DNA of 64,000 nucleotides from positions 186,001 through 250,000 of the forward strand of contig NZ_WWCM01000003.1 of the NCBI RefSeq assembly GCF_009857915.1. Direction: 5' to 3'. How positions within the stretch are numbered: the stretch's first letter is position 1; each line of letters begins with the position of its first letter. Both the position numbers and the translations under genes were made by a program. This DNA is from Duganella qianjiadongensis (GTDB lineage: Bacteria; Pseudomonadota; Gammaproteobacteria; Burkholderiales; Burkholderiaceae_D). Of the stretch, positions 46,446-55,747 are shown one piece after another. The notes below the pieces were generated by a model. It was not told the DNA's origin. It searched no databases and saw only the letters and a list, made by a program, of their open reading frames with translations.

Positions 46446-47399
46446 ATGAATACTTACGACCACTATCCGCGTGACCTGATCGGCTACGGCCCCCAACCAC
46501 CCCATGCCCTATGGCCGAATGGCGCCCGCGTGGCGCTGCAGTTCGTGCTCAATTATGAAGAGGGCGGCGAGAACAATGTGCTGCACGGCGATGCCGGTTC
46601 CGAGACTTTCCTGTCCGAGATCATCGGCGCGGCCTCGTTCAGCAACCGCCACATGAGCATGGAGTCGATTTACGAATACGGCTCGCGCGCCGGTCTGTGG
46701 CGTTTGCTGCGCATGTTCGAAGAGCGCAAGTTGCCGCTGACCATCTTCGGCGTGGCCATGGCGCTCAAGCGCCATCCCGAGGCCGTGGCGGCGTTCCGCC
46801 AGCTGGGGCACGAGATCGCCTGCCACGGCCTGCGCTGGATCAGCTACCAGAACATGGACGAAGCCACCGAACGCGCCCACATGCAAGAGGCAGTGGCAAT
46901 CATCCGCGAGCTGACGGGCAGCGCGCCGCTGGGCTGGTACACGGGGCGCGATTCGCCCCAGACCCGCAAGCTGGTGGTCGAGCATGGCGGCTTCCGCTAC
47001 GATGCCGACAATTATGGCGACGATCTGCCGTTCTGGCAGCAGGTAGCTTATACCGACGCCAACGGGCTGGCGGCGGTGGCGCCGCAGCTGATCGTGCCGT
47101 ACACGCTGGATACCAACGATATGCGCTTTGCTGCTGCGCAGGGCTTCAATTCCGGCACGCAGTTCTTCGATTATCTGAAAGATGCCTTCGACGTGCTGTA
47201 CAGGGAAGGCGATCCGGCTGGCCTGAACCAGCCCAAGATGCTGTCCATCGGCCTGCACTGCCGTCTGGTAGGCCGGCCTGCGCGCGCTGCCGCGCTGGCG
47301 CGTTTCCTCGACTATGTGCAGCAGCACGATAAAGTATGGATCACGCGCCGTATCGATATTGCCGAACACTGGCATACCACGCATCCTTTTACCGTGTGA
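46446..47399 (+). CDS. puuE: PuuE-type allantoinase (polysaccharide deacetylase family)
   Basis: Hydrolyses allantoin to allantoate through a metal-independent member of the carbohydrate esterase 4 fold. The 317 residues show the PuuE features DHYPRDLIGYGPQPPHALWPNGARVALQFVLNYEEGGEN, the catalytic-region LGHEIACHGLRWISY and the C-terminal LHCRLVGRPAR. Here it is a stand-alone protein and not fused to OHCU decarboxylase (uraD). No Shine-Dalgarno sequence precedes the ATG. First gene of the plus-strand purine operon; xdhA begins seven bases downstream. Confidence 0.92.
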   Translation: MNTYDHYPRDLIGYGPQPPHALWPNGARVALQFVLNYEEGGENNVLHGDAGSETFLSEIIGAASFSNRHMSMESIYEYGSRAGLWRLLRMFEERKLPLTIFGVAMALKRHPEAVAAFRQLGHEIACHGLRWISYQNMDEATERAHMQEAVAIIRELTGSAPLGWYTGRDSPQTRKLVVEHGGFRYDADNYGDDLPFWQQVAYTDANGLAAVAPQLIVPYTLDTNDMRFAAAQGFNSGTQFFDYLKDAFDVLYREGDPAGLNQPKMLSIGLHCRLVGRPARAAALARFLDYVQQHDKVWITRRIDIAEHWHTTHPFTV

Positions 47400-47406
47400 G
47401 GCCCTG

Positions 47407-48891
47407 ATGTCCGACACTATCCGCTATTTCTACCGTGGCGAAGTCCGCGAAATTTCCGGCCTCAAGCCCACCCGCACAGTGCTCCAGCATCTGCGCGAAG
47501 ACCTGCACTGCAGCGGCACCAAGGAAGGCTGTGCCGAAGGCGATTGCGGCGCCTGCACGGTGGTGCTGGGCAGCCTGAATGCGGCGGGCGAACTGGAGAT
47601 GAAGGCGGTGAACTCCTGCATACAGTTTGCGCCTACGCTCGATGGCAAGGCCCTGTTCACGGTCGAGGATATGCAGCAAGCTGATGGCACGCTGCATCCG
47701 GTGCAGCAGGCGCTGGTGGAATGTCACGGCTCGCAATGCGGCTTCTGCACGCCCGGCTTTGTGATGTCGCTGTGGGGCATGTATCTGGACAAGGATGGCC
47801 AGCCGGCCAGCCGCCACGAAATCGATGACTGCCTGTCCGGCAACCTGTGCCGCTGCACCGGCTACCGTCCCATCATCGATGCGGCCCAGCGCATGACGGA
47901 ACTGCCCAAGGTGGCATTCGACCGCGCTGCACTGACGGCGCAGCTGCAGGCTTTGCAGCGCGATGGCGGCACGCATTACAGCGCGCAGGGCCAGACTTTC
48001 CACGCGCCGCGCACGCTGGCCGAACTGGTGGCGCTGCGCGCGCAATATCCTGCGGCGACGCTGCTGGCTGGCTGCACCGATATCGGCCTGTGGGTGACCA
48101 AGCAGATGCGCGAACTGGGCGATATCATCTATCTTGGCCATGTCGCGGCGCTGCAAGATGTCTATGAAGCCGATGGCATGCTGCACATCGGCGCAGGGGT
48201 GAAACTCAACGCAGCCTATGCTGCGCTGTGCCGCCACTATCCGTCCCAGCTGGGTGAACTGTGGCAGCGCTTTGCTTCGCTGCCCATCCGTAACGCGGGC
48301 ACGCTGGGTGGCAATGTGGCCAATGGTTCGCCTATCGGCGATTCCATGCCGTGGATGATAGCGCTGGGCAGCGAAGTGGTGCTGCGCGGCCCGCAGGGCG
48401 AACGCGTGCTGGCGCTGGAAGCCTTCTATCTCGATTACCAGAAGAAGGATATGCAGAGCGACGAATTCGTCGCAGCCGTGCGGGTGCCACTGCCTAGGGC
48501 CGATGTGCAGTTCCGCACCTATAAGCTGGCCAAACGCTACGATCAGGATATTTCCGCTGTGTGCGCAGCGTTTGCTTTCCGCTTCGATGGCGATGTGATC
48601 AGGGATGCGCGCATTGCCTACGGCGGCATGGCGGCCACGCCGCGCCGCGCTGCGCGTGCCGAAGCAGCACTGCTGGGTCTGCGCTGGAACGAGGCCAATC
48701 TGCAGGTAGCGATGGATATGCTGGCGCAGGATTTCAAGCCCTTGTCCGATATGCGTGCGTCGAGTAGCTACCGGATGCAGACAGCGCAGAATCTGCTGCG
48801 CCGCTACTGGTTCGAGACGCGTGCCGACGCGCCGCTGGCAGTGCAGGATGTCAACCCGTTTGCCTGCGGCGGCTGCAAGGAGAAGCCATGA
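47407..48891 (+). CDS. xdhA: Xanthine dehydrogenase small subunit (2Fe-2S and FAD domains)
   Basis: Electron-transfer subunit of xanthine dehydrogenase, which oxidises hypoxanthine and xanthine to urate. The 494 residues contain the plant-type ferredoxin cysteines (CSGTKEGCAEGDCGAC), the second 2Fe-2S cluster (CGFCTP and LCRCTGYRP), then the FAD domain from about residue 195 with TLLAGCTDIGLWVT and IRNAGTLGGNVANGSPIGD. The ATG at 47407 follows GAGG; the longer frame into puuE is not used. Overlaps xdhB by four bases (ATGA). Confidence 0.96.
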   Translation: MSDTIRYFYRGEVREISGLKPTRTVLQHLREDLHCSGTKEGCAEGDCGACTVVLGSLNAAGELEMKAVNSCIQFAPTLDGKALFTVEDMQQADGTLHPVQQALVECHGSQCGFCTPGFVMSLWGMYLDKDGQPASRHEIDDCLSGNLCRCTGYRPIIDAAQRMTELPKVAFDRAALTAQLQALQRDGGTHYSAQGQTFHAPRTLAELVALRAQYPAATLLAGCTDIGLWVTKQMRELGDIIYLGHVAALQDVYEADGMLHIGAGVKLNAAYAALCRHYPSQLGELWQRFASLPIRNAGTLGGNVANGSPIGDSMPWMIALGSEVVLRGPQGERVLALEAFYLDYQKKDMQSDEFVAAVRVPLPRADVQFRTYKLAKRYDQDISAVCAAFAFRFDGDVIRDARIAYGGMAATPRRAARAEAALLGLRWNEANLQVAMDMLAQDFKPLSDMRASSSYRMQTAQNLLRRYWFETRADAPLAVQDVNPFACGGCKEKP

Positions 48892-51221
48892 ATCAGAACG
48901 TCGCACCGGTGCTGCTGGCAGCACAGGACTGGAAAGCTGTCGGTATCGGCAGCAAGCATGAATCGGCTGCCCTGCATGTGCTGGGGCAGGCCACTTACAC
49001 GGACGATATTCCCGAACTGCACGGCACTCTGCATGCGGCGCTGGGCCTGTCGTCCAAGGCACACGCGTGCATTACCGCCATGGATCTGGCGCCAGTACTG
49101 GCGGCGCCGGGCGTGGTGGCGGTGTACACGGCGAGCGACATTGCCGGCACCAATGACTGCGGCCCCATTATCCATGATGACCCTATCCTGTGCGCGGGCG
49201 AGGTCATGTATGTAGGCCAGCCTATCTTTATCGTGGTGGCCGATAGTCATGACAACGCGCGCCGGGCTGCCCGCTGCGCCCGCATCAGTTACGAGGAACT
49301 GCCGGCGATCTTCACGCCGCAGCAAGCCAAGGCTGCGCAGCAGTATGTGCTGCCGCCCATGCAGCTGCAGCGCGGCGACTTCAAGGCGGCATTTGAAGCT
49401 GCGCCCCACGTGGTGCGTGGCCAGCTGTTCGTGGGCGGCCAGGAACAGTTTTATTTGGAAGGGCAGATCGCCTACGCCACGCCGAAAGAAGATCAGGGCA
49501 TGCTGGTGCAGTGCTCGACCCAGCACCCTAGCGAAATGCAGCATGTGGTGGCCCATGCGCTGGGCATCCACGCCCATAAAGTGCAGGTGGAATGCCGCCG
49601 CATGGGGGGCGGCTTTGGCGGCAAGGAGTCGCAGTCGGCGCTGTGGGCAGCATCGGCTGCCATCGCTGCGGCTAAGCTGCGCCGTCCCGTCAAGCTGCGC
49701 GCCGACCGCGACGACGACATGCTGGTCACCGGCAAGCGCCACTGCTTCTACTACGAGTACGAAGTGGGCTATGACGCCGAGGGCCGCATACTGGCAGCGC
49801 GCGTCGATATGACGCTGCGCGCCGGTTTCTCGGCTGATCTGTCCGGCCCCGTTGCCACCCGCGCTGTGTGCCACTTCGATAATGCCTACTACCTGTCGGA
49901 TGTGGATATCCGCGCAGCCTGCGGCAAGACCAATACCCAGTCGAATACGGCTTTCCGTGGATTCGGTGGCCCGCAAGGCGCCATCGCCATCGAATACGTG
50001 ATCGACGAGATCGCCCGTCAGCTGGGCCGCGACGCACTCGATATCCGCCGTCTGAATTTTTACGGCAAGACGGAGCGCAACGTCACCCCTTACGGACAGG
50101 AGATCGTCGATAACGTGATCGACGCGCTGACGGTACAACTGGAGCAGAGCAGCGAATACCGCGCCCGCCGTAAGGAGATAGAGGCCTATAACCGCAGCAG
50201 CCCTGTGCTGAAAAAAGGGCTGGCACTGACGCCGCTGAAATTCGGTATCGCCTTCAACGTTACCCACCTTAATCAGGCCGGTGCACTGGTGCACGTATAT
50301 GTCGATGGCTCGGTGCTGGTCAATCACGGCGGCACGGAGATGGGGCAGGGCATCAACACCAAGGTGATGCAGGTGGTCGCGCATGAACTGGGACTCGATC
50401 TCGACCATGTGCGCATTAGCGCTACCGATACCAGCAAGGTGGCCAACACCTCGGCTACGGCAGCATCGACTGGGGCAGACCTGAACGGCAAAGCCGCGCA
50501 GGACGCTGCGCACCAGATCCGCCAGCGGCTGGCGGCCTTTGCTATCAAGCTGTATGGCAATGACGATGGCCTGCCGGTGCAGTTCTTCGATAATGCCGTG
50601 CATGTGAACGGCCACCGTCTTGCATTTGCAGAACTGGTGCAGAAAGCCTATCTGGCCCGTGTGCAGCTATGGTCGGACGGTTTCTATGCCACGCCGGGCC
50701 TGCACTGGGATGCCAAAACCATGAACGGCCACCCGTTCTCCTACTATGCCTACGGCGCCGCCGTGTCGGAAGTGGTGGTCGATACCCTGACCGGCGAATG
50801 GAAGCTGCTGCGTGCCGATGCACTGTACGACGCCGGTAAATCGCTCAATCCGGCCATCGATAAAGGGCAGGTGGAGGGCGCTTTCATACAGGGCATGGGC
50901 TGGCTGACCACGGAACAGCTGTGGTGGAACGCGGCGGGCAAGCTGATGACGCATGCCCCGTCGACCTACAAGATACCGGGCATTTCCGACTGTCCGCAGG
51001 ACTTCCGCGTCGAGCTGTTCGAGAACCGCAACGTCGAGGACAGCATACACCGCTCCAAAGCCGTGGGCGAGCCGCCGCTGCTGCTGCCGTTCTCGGTGTT
51101 CTTCGCCATTCGCGATGCGATTTCCAGTGTGGGCGGCCATCGCGTGCAGCCACCGCTGAACGCACCCGCAACCAGTGAGGAAATCCTGCGTGCCATTACT
51201 GCGGTGCAGATGGCTGCCTGA
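48888..51221 (+). CDS. xdhB: Xanthine dehydrogenase large subunit (molybdopterin-binding)
   Basis: Catalytic molybdenum subunit of 777 residues. The GGGFGGKE molybdopterin motif, AFRGFGGPQG with the catalytic-site Arg, GGTEMGQGINTK, and KAVGEPPLLLPFS, whose Glu is the active-site base, are all present. The N-terminal KHESAALHVLGQATYTDDIPE is the usual start of the mature enzyme. Overlaps xdhA at ATGA and is followed by xdhC nine bases later. Intact, so the enzyme is probably functional if the molybdenum cofactor is available. Confidence 0.97.
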   Translation: MNQNVAPVLLAAQDWKAVGIGSKHESAALHVLGQATYTDDIPELHGTLHAALGLSSKAHACITAMDLAPVLAAPGVVAVYTASDIAGTNDCGPIIHDDPILCAGEVMYVGQPIFIVVADSHDNARRAARCARISYEELPAIFTPQQAKAAQQYVLPPMQLQRGDFKAAFEAAPHVVRGQLFVGGQEQFYLEGQIAYATPKEDQGMLVQCSTQHPSEMQHVVAHALGIHAHKVQVECRRMGGGFGGKESQSALWAASAAIAAAKLRRPVKLRADRDDDMLVTGKRHCFYYEYEVGYDAEGRILAARVDMTLRAGFSADLSGPVATRAVCHFDNAYYLSDVDIRAACGKTNTQSNTAFRGFGGPQGAIAIEYVIDEIARQLGRDALDIRRLNFYGKTERNVTPYGQEIVDNVIDALTVQLEQSSEYRARRKEIEAYNRSSPVLKKGLALTPLKFGIAFNVTHLNQAGALVHVYVDGSVLVNHGGTEMGQGINTKVMQVVAHELGLDLDHVRISATDTSKVANTSATAASTGADLNGKAAQDAAHQIRQRLAAFAIKLYGNDDGLPVQFFDNAVHVNGHRLAFAELVQKAYLARVQLWSDGFYATPGLHWDAKTMNGHPFSYYAYGAAVSEVVVDTLTGEWKLLRADALYDAGKSLNPAIDKGQVEGAFIQGMGWLTTEQLWWNAAGKLMTHAPSTYKIPGISDCPQDFRVELFENRNVEDSIHRSKAVGEPPLLLPFSVFFAIRDAISSVGGHRVQPPLNAPATSEEILRAITAVQMAA

Positions 51222-51229
51222 GGACTGCA

Positions 51230-52243
51230 ATGAACCCATGGCTTAATGCAGCACCTGCCGGACCGGCAGTTCTGGTCACGGTCGCCATCGCCGAGGGCTC
51301 GGTCCCGCGCGAGGCCGGTGCACACATGCTGGTCACGGCGGACGCGCAGGCCGACACCATAGGCGGTGGCCATCTGGAACTGTGCGCGCTGGAAGTGGCG
51401 CGCGGCATGCTGCGCGAGGCTGCACCAGTGCCGCAACTGCTGCGCTATGCGCTGGGTCCCACGCTGGGCCAGTGCTGCGGCGGTGTGGTGTATCTGGCCT
51501 ACGAACTGGTGGACGCCGCGCTGGCACAGGTGCTGGCGCAGCTCAGGCGGCATCAGCGCAGCGACTGCTGGCGTGTGAGCGCGCTGGACGGCGCGGCCAG
51601 CACCTTGCTGCTCGATGGCGAGGGCACCGTGCTGGCACCTGCCGGGGCGCAAGCCTGTATCAGGACGCTGTTGCCTGCCTTTGATTACGCGCGCAGCACG
51701 CAGGTGCTGCGCGACGATGCGGGCCGCCGCTGGCTGGCCGATGCCGTGCTGGCGCCGCGCGCCCACCTGCTGCTGTTTGGCGCCGGCCATGTCGGCGCCG
51801 CCATCGTGCGCCTGCTGGGCGAACTGCCGTGCACTGTCAGCTGGATAGACGAGCGTGAAGACATGTTCCCCTCCCGGGTGCCGGCCAATGTGCGCATCGA
51901 AGCGACCGATACGCCGGAAGCGCTGGTGGCCAGCGCCCCCGCCGGTGCCAGCTATCTGGTGCTGACCCACAGCCACGCGCTGGACCAGCGCCTGAGCGAA
52001 GCGATTGTGGCGCGCGCCGAGGTGGGCTGGTTCGGCCTGATCGGCTCGCAAACCAAGCGGGTGCAGTTCGAGCGGCGCATGGCGGCGCGCGGCCTGCCTG
52101 CCGAACGCATTGCCGCCATGGTCTGCCCGATAGGCTTGCCCGGCATCCGCAGCAAGCTGCCCGCCGTGATTGCTACTTCCGTCTGCGCACAATTGCTGAT
52201 GGTCTGGGAGACGCAATACGCGTCACTGGCCGGCTCGCGCTAG
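51230..52243 (+). CDS. xdhC: Xanthine dehydrogenase accessory protein XdhC
   Basis: Binds molybdenum cofactor and inserts its sulfurated form into XdhB. The 337 residues have the N-terminal XdhC/CoxI domain with VTVAIAEGSVPREAGAHMLV, the GGGHLE and QCCGG motifs, and a C-terminal Rossmann fold LLLFGAGHVGAAIVRLL followed by GLIGSQTKRVQFERR and IGLPGIRSK. It lies directly after xdhB, the standard order. Confidence 0.95.
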   Translation: MNPWLNAAPAGPAVLVTVAIAEGSVPREAGAHMLVTADAQADTIGGGHLELCALEVARGMLREAAPVPQLLRYALGPTLGQCCGGVVYLAYELVDAALAQVLAQLRRHQRSDCWRVSALDGAASTLLLDGEGTVLAPAGAQACIRTLLPAFDYARSTQVLRDDAGRRWLADAVLAPRAHLLLFGAGHVGAAIVRLLGELPCTVSWIDEREDMFPSRVPANVRIEATDTPEALVASAPAGASYLVLTHSHALDQRLSEAIVARAEVGWFGLIGSQTKRVQFERRMAARGLPAERIAAMVCPIGLPGIRSKLPAVIATSVCAQLLMVWETQYASLAGSR

Positions 52244-52269
52244 AATTCATTACTACTCAGGACTCTGTT

Positions 52270-53589
52270 ATGCCGCCAAATCTGCAAGCCTATCGAGGCA
52301 GCTTGCTGCACTTTCTCGCCGATCCGGCCTTCAGCGCCGACGCGCATGTCTATCATGCCGACGGTCTGCTGATCGTTGCGGATGGCAAAGTGCAGGCCGC
52401 CGGTGACTACGCCAGCCTGCACGCCACGCTGCCGCCTGCCACGCCCGTGCACGACTATCGGGGCAAGCTGCTGATGCCCGGCTTTATCGACACCCACGTG
52501 CATTATCCGCAGACGGACATGATCGCCTCGCCCGCCGATGGCCTGCTGCCATGGCTGGAGACCTATACCTTCCCCACCGAGCGCCAGTTCGAAGACCCGG
52601 CGCATGCCGGGCAGGTGGCCGAGTTCTTCCTTGATGAGCTGCTGCGCTGTGGCACCACCACCGCCATGGTCTACTGCACTGTGCACCCGCAATCGGTCGA
52701 TGCCTTTTTCGCGGCCAGCGAGCGGCGCGGCCTGCGCATGGTGGCCGGCAAGGTACTGATGGACCGCCACTGCCCCGAGTTCCTGCGCGATACGGCCGAA
52801 GGCGGCGCGCGCGACACGGAAGCGCTGATCCAGCGCTGGCACAAGCGTGGCCGTGCGCTGTACGCCATCACGCCGCGTTTCGCGCCCACTTCGACGGACG
52901 CCCAGCTGCATCTGGCCGGCGAGCTGGCAGGCGCCTATCCCGATACGTTTATCCAGACCCACGTTTCGGAAAACCAGGCCGAATGCGCATGGGTACACGA
53001 ACTGTTCCCGCAGGCGCGCAGCTATATCGATGTGTATGACAGCGTAGGTCTGCTGCGGCCCCGCGCCATGTACGGCCATTGCATCTGGCTCGATGAAACC
53101 GACCGTGCCCGCATGGCGGCCAGCGGCGCTGCAGCCGCCATCTGCCCCACTTCCAACCTGTTCCTCGGTAGCGGCCTGTTCGACTTCGCCGCCGCCGATG
53201 CGGCCGGCATGGCGCTATCGCTGGCGACCGATGTGGGCGGTGGCAGCTCGTTCTCGATGTTGCAAACGATGAATGAAGCCTATAAAGTAGCGCGACTGAA
53301 GGGGCATTATCTGCCCGCCTTGCGCATGTTTTATCTGGCCACGCTGGGCGCAGCGCGCAGCATGCAGCTGGAAGGCGTGATCGGCAATTTCGCCGCGGGT
53401 GCGGAAGCCGATTTCATCGTGCTCGATCCGGCTGCCACACCCTTGCTGGAGCGCCGCAACCGCGCATGGCAGGATGCTGGCGCCAGTCTGGAAGAGCTGC
53501 TGTTTGCGCTGGCATTGCTGGGCGATGATCGTGCCGTAGCGGCCACCTATGCGGCGGGTCAGCCGGTGTATCGGCGTGCAGCCGCCTAG
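52270..53589 (+). CDS. guaD: Guanine deaminase
   Basis: Deaminates guanine to xanthine, feeding xanthine dehydrogenase. A 439-residue amidohydrolase with the metal-binding PGFIDTHVHYPQTD motif (residues about 72-85), THVSENQAE, YGHCIWLDETD and the metal-ligand Asp in LATDVGGGSSFSM, all typical of GuaD. A 26-base gap separates it from xdhC, consistent with one operon. Assignment as guanine deaminase rather than another amidohydrolase is supported by the location. Confidence 0.95.
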   Translation: MPPNLQAYRGSLLHFLADPAFSADAHVYHADGLLIVADGKVQAAGDYASLHATLPPATPVHDYRGKLLMPGFIDTHVHYPQTDMIASPADGLLPWLETYTFPTERQFEDPAHAGQVAEFFLDELLRCGTTTAMVYCTVHPQSVDAFFAASERRGLRMVAGKVLMDRHCPEFLRDTAEGGARDTEALIQRWHKRGRALYAITPRFAPTSTDAQLHLAGELAGAYPDTFIQTHVSENQAECAWVHELFPQARSYIDVYDSVGLLRPRAMYGHCIWLDETDRARMAASGAAAAICPTSNLFLGSGLFDFAAADAAGMALSLATDVGGGSSFSMLQTMNEAYKVARLKGHYLPALRMFYLATLGAARSMQLEGVIGNFAAGAEADFIVLDPAATPLLERRNRAWQDAGASLEELLFALALLGDDRAVAATYAAGQPVYRRAAA

Positions 53590-53676
53590 CATTGCCGGTT
53601 GGTGCAGGGCAGGGCGGCATAGCGGCAGCGCTCTTCAGACAGACTCGCCAGTCATCCACACATTACGGGAAAACTC

Positions 53677-55167
53677 ATGCAAAAAAATATCGTCAGTCTG
53701 AAGGCCGCGGTACTGGCCGTCAATACGGCACTAGCCTTGCTGTGCGCCGTGCCGCAGGCGCAGGCCGCGGCACCGAGCAACGAGGAAGTGACCCGGCGCC
53801 ACTTTGCCGCGCTGCTGTCCGGCGGCGAGCCCAAACTGGCCGAGCTGACGATGTTCATGACCATGCTGCCCAAAGGCGGCGACCTGCACCATCACTACTC
53901 GGGGGCGATCTACGCCGAACAGTATCTGGAGTGGGTGGACCAGCAGGGCTACTGCGTCAGCAAGCAGAGCTACATGATCAATACCGTGGCGGCGGAAGTG
54001 GCAGCTGAACGGGCCAAACCGCTGGCCGAGCGTAACTGCCTGTCCGGTGTGGACGTTATGCAGAATAATACGGTGCTGGCGCAGCTGCTGCAGCGCTGGT
54101 CCGACAAGGACTTTTATAACCATAGCGCCATCCAGTCGCCGCCCGACCGCCAGTTCTTCGACACCTTTGCCTATTTCGGCCCGGTGTCATCGACCAATAC
54201 GGCCGATGGCCTGCAGCGGCTGAAGCAGCGCGCCATGCAGGAGAACCTGCGCTACATCGAAACCATATTCGAGATCGCGCCGATTGCGCAGGACGCCGCG
54301 TTCGACCAGCTGGCGCAGGCAGGCAAGGTAACGCAAGCGGATCTGGCAGCGCTCGCGGCGCGGCTGGAAGATAACCAGCCCTTCCAGCAATGGATTAATG
54401 GCTACAAGGCCAATGTCGACGCCAGCAGCGCCGGCATCGATGACGCCAATTTCACCATGCGCTACCAGCCGTTTGCGCTGCGTTTCCTGTCGCCGTCGCA
54501 GGTGTTTTCGCAGATCGTGTCTAGCTTCAAGCTGGCCCGTTCGCATCCGAAAATCGTCGGCGTGAATATCGTCGGACAGGAGAGCACCTATGTCTCCATG
54601 CGCGACTACAAACTGCACATGCGTATGTTCCAGTTCCTGAAAGCGCGCTATCCCGACGTGAAACTGGCCCTGCACGCGGGTGAACTGGCGCTGGGCATGG
54701 TGCAGCCGGAAGAGCTGAGCTTCCATATCCGCGATGCCATCGATACGGCGGGGGCCAGCCGCATCGGCCACGGCATGGACATTGCGCACGAAACGGCGGC
54801 GCTGGCGCTGATGAAAACCATGCATGACAGGGACATCCCTGTCGAAGTCAACCTGAGCAGCAACCAGTTCATCCTCGGTGTGCAGGGCGAGGCCCATCCC
54901 GTCACGCTGTACCGCAAATATGGCGTGCCCTATGTGCTGGCGACGGACGATGCTGGTGTTTCCCGCAATAACCTGTCGGGCGAGTATGTGTTATATGCAG
55001 CGCGTTACAAGCCCGACTATGCGGAAATCAAGAAATTGTCGCTCGACAGCATCCGCTACAGCTTCCTGAAAGATGGGGAAAAGCAGCAATTGCTCAAGGA
55101 TATGCGTAACCGCTTCAGCCAGTTCGAGGCCGCCATCGCGGCAGCAGCGCAGGTCAAGCCGCGCTGA
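53677..55167 (+). CDS. Exported adenosine deaminase-like protein
   Basis: Adenosine/AMP deaminase-family protein of 496 residues with a signal peptide (residues 1-30, ending AQA), so it acts in the periplasm or outside the cell. Zinc and substrate motifs are KGGDLHHHYSG, LALHAGEL, RIGHGMDI and VLATDDAGVSR. The large insert between the first motif and the barrel recalls the secreted ADGF/CECR1 type rather than the short cytoplasmic Add. Expected reaction: adenosine to inosine outside the cytoplasm. An 87-base gap separates it from guaD; it may still belong to the same transcript. Confidence 0.9.
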   Translation: MQKNIVSLKAAVLAVNTALALLCAVPQAQAAAPSNEEVTRRHFAALLSGGEPKLAELTMFMTMLPKGGDLHHHYSGAIYAEQYLEWVDQQGYCVSKQSYMINTVAAEVAAERAKPLAERNCLSGVDVMQNNTVLAQLLQRWSDKDFYNHSAIQSPPDRQFFDTFAYFGPVSSTNTADGLQRLKQRAMQENLRYIETIFEIAPIAQDAAFDQLAQAGKVTQADLAALAARLEDNQPFQQWINGYKANVDASSAGIDDANFTMRYQPFALRFLSPSQVFSQIVSSFKLARSHPKIVGVNIVGQESTYVSMRDYKLHMRMFQFLKARYPDVKLALHAGELALGMVQPEELSFHIRDAIDTAGASRIGHGMDIAHETAALALMKTMHDRDIPVEVNLSSNQFILGVQGEAHPVTLYRKYGVPYVLATDDAGVSRNNLSGEYVLYAARYKPDYAEIKKLSLDSIRYSFLKDGEKQQLLKDMRNRFSQFEAAIAAAAQVKPR

Positions 55168-55177
55168 GTCCCTTCAC

Positions 55178-55210
55178 CGTCGCGGCAAGAAATGTTGCGT
55201 TGCCGCGACG
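55178..55210. terminator. Long perfect inverted repeat after the adenosine deaminase gene
   Basis: CGTCGCGGCAA (55178-55188) pairs with TTGCCGCGACG (55200-55210) around an 11-base loop, 11 bases after the stop codon. No T-run follows, so it is either a stability element or a regulator site rather than a standard terminator. Confidence 0.5.
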
Positions 55211-55747
55211 CGTACTCTAAAATCGCGCACTTATTTTCCGTTCGACCAGCCTCGGGCGGAACCGCATGGTCCCGGCAGTTGCCGTCAGGTATGTGGTGGT
55301 GGTGCGACAGAATTCGGTACTTTGCACCAGATTGGTGCAATTTGTAAGTGAATTCCTTTCAAGGATGGGCTGGTCAACTATAATTTGCCTCTTAATGAGG
55401 CTATGCCGCTCAGCGATGAATTGGCGGGCAGTTTTTGCCTATATTTATATCGCTTTCATATAAATCCCTAAAGTAAATCGTATTTGTCACACATTTTTGG
55501 CTCGTGCATAGTTGCCAGAGTTGCCTCATTCGGGCGCGGTTTTGTCTGTTTCGAGGATGGTAGAAGCAAGCTTACGGCGTGACAGTTTATCAACTGTAAT
55601 ATTGTCATGTTGATGAAATATTTACTGGTTACAATTTTGTGATGTCATGGGCACTTTGTGCCATGCGGGAGTCGCGGCCACAAGCTGTAGGGCTCAATAG
55701 CATCGTAGAACACAATAATTTTTTTCACATAACTGGGAGTTCCCTCA
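55211..55747 (+). other. Long AT-rich upstream region of the TonB-dependent receptor gene
   Basis: About 540 bases without a credible gene, much more AT-rich than its surroundings from about 55430 on. It must hold the receptor promoter, but I could not settle on a -35/-10 pair; TACAAT at 55630-55635 is one possible -10. GGGAG just before the ATG at 55748 is the ribosome binding site. The length suggests a long leader or several regulator sites. Confidence 0.5.
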
